From: Bacillota bacterium
GTDB taxonomy: Bacteria; Bacillota_I; Bacilli_A; ML615J-28; CAG-698
Direction of reading: 5' to 3'
Length of the DNA: 32,966 nt
Assembly: GCA_023410025.1 (NCBI GenBank)
Contig: JAEYQM010000063.1
Coordinates: 1 to 32,966 of the forward strand
Each line of letters starts with the position of its first letter. Positions within the stretch are counted from its first letter, which is position 1. Made by a program: the position numbers and the translations under genes. Shown here one piece after another: positions 32,877 to 32,966 of this stretch. The notes under the pieces are model-generated. The model was given only the letters and a program-made list of their open reading frames with translations, searched no databases and was not told the DNA's origin.

Positions 32877-32966
32877 TTACCTACAAATATAGCCTTCCCA
32901 TATTTCATTATTGGGACTTTTTAATAAACAATAACTATAAGTACCAAAACTACCATATTCTTGTAA
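32877..32966 (-). CDS. 3' end of a probable minus-strand gene (partial, unknown)
   Basis: On the minus strand the last 90 bases are open for 29 codons and end in TAA at 32877-32879. The visible tail, with EYGSFGTYSY, a CLLKSP stretch and EIWEGYICR, has the balanced composition of a real C-terminus (Gly, Trp, Cys) rather than AT-rich noise. It is convergent with the cyclophilin gene. No family can be named from so little. Confidence 0.4.
   Translation of the reverse strand, partial: LQEYGSFGTYSYCLLKSPNNEIWEGYICR

Overview
The window is a strongly AT-rich stretch of a bacterial chromosome. It carries an Enterococcus-type V-ATPase operon, Gram-positive-style lipoproteins, purine-rich ribosome-binding sites and simple hairpin-plus-T terminators. 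This points to a low-GC member of the Bacillota/Mycoplasmatota side of the tree, perhaps an anaerobic Haloplasma/Izemoplasma/Acholeplasma-like lineage; the placement is inference. TGA is used as a stop (19873-19875, 20266-20268) and Trp is TGG, so the mycoplasma code does not apply. No rRNA, CRISPR, prophage or intact insertion sequence was seen.

Left part (1-8720). A sulfane-sulfur operon opens the window: a 5'-truncated CoA-disulfide reductase with a C-terminal rhodanese domain, an ArsR-type regulator with two cysteines spaced like persulfide sensors, a thioredoxin-like protein and a single-domain rhodanese, closed by a strong terminator. A PadR-DUF1700-DUF4097 cassette follows behind a near-perfect sigma-A promoter. 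Small single-gene units come next: a 69-aa membrane protein, a DUF5661 protein, a two-module VOC protein, a 166-aa membrane protein and a DUF6512-like membrane protein. Two gene-poor, AT-rich gaps separate some of them.

Middle (8720-19920). On the minus strand lies a 973-aa lipoprotein with several InlB/Listeria-Bacteroides-type repeats, an unassigned insert, a Big_2-like domain and a C-terminal glycerophosphodiester phosphodiesterase domain. Divergent to it is a 4HBT thioesterase. An eight-gene operon then reads leucine dehydrogenase, P-loop protein, ferredoxin, alpha, beta and gamma subunits of a 2-oxoacid:ferredoxin oxidoreductase, phosphate butyryltransferase and butyrate kinase. Together these would turn branched-chain amino acids into branched fatty acids, with ATP by substrate-level phosphorylation and reduced ferredoxin. 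Its promoter carries a full-consensus CcpA (cre) site over the start of transcription. A NamZ-type (DUF1343) lipoprotein is attached to the end.

Right part (19920-32966). A complete nine-gene V-ATPase operon in the order ntpF-I-K-E-C-G-A-B-D has a rotor subunit with the full set of Na+-coordinating residues. A tRNA-Leu(GAG) follows on the minus strand, then a three-gene minus-strand ABC exporter resembling LnrLMN. A lipoprotein cyclophilin is divergent from it. The right edge holds 29 codons that are probably the 3' end of another minus-strand gene.

Most genes belong to known families. The points most worth a second look are the dithiol ArsR regulator in the persulfide operon, the cre-controlled oxidoreductase operon with its unexplained P-loop protein and trailing NamZ gene, the Na+ signature of the V-ATPase, and the mosaic GDPD lipoprotein with its unassigned insert.
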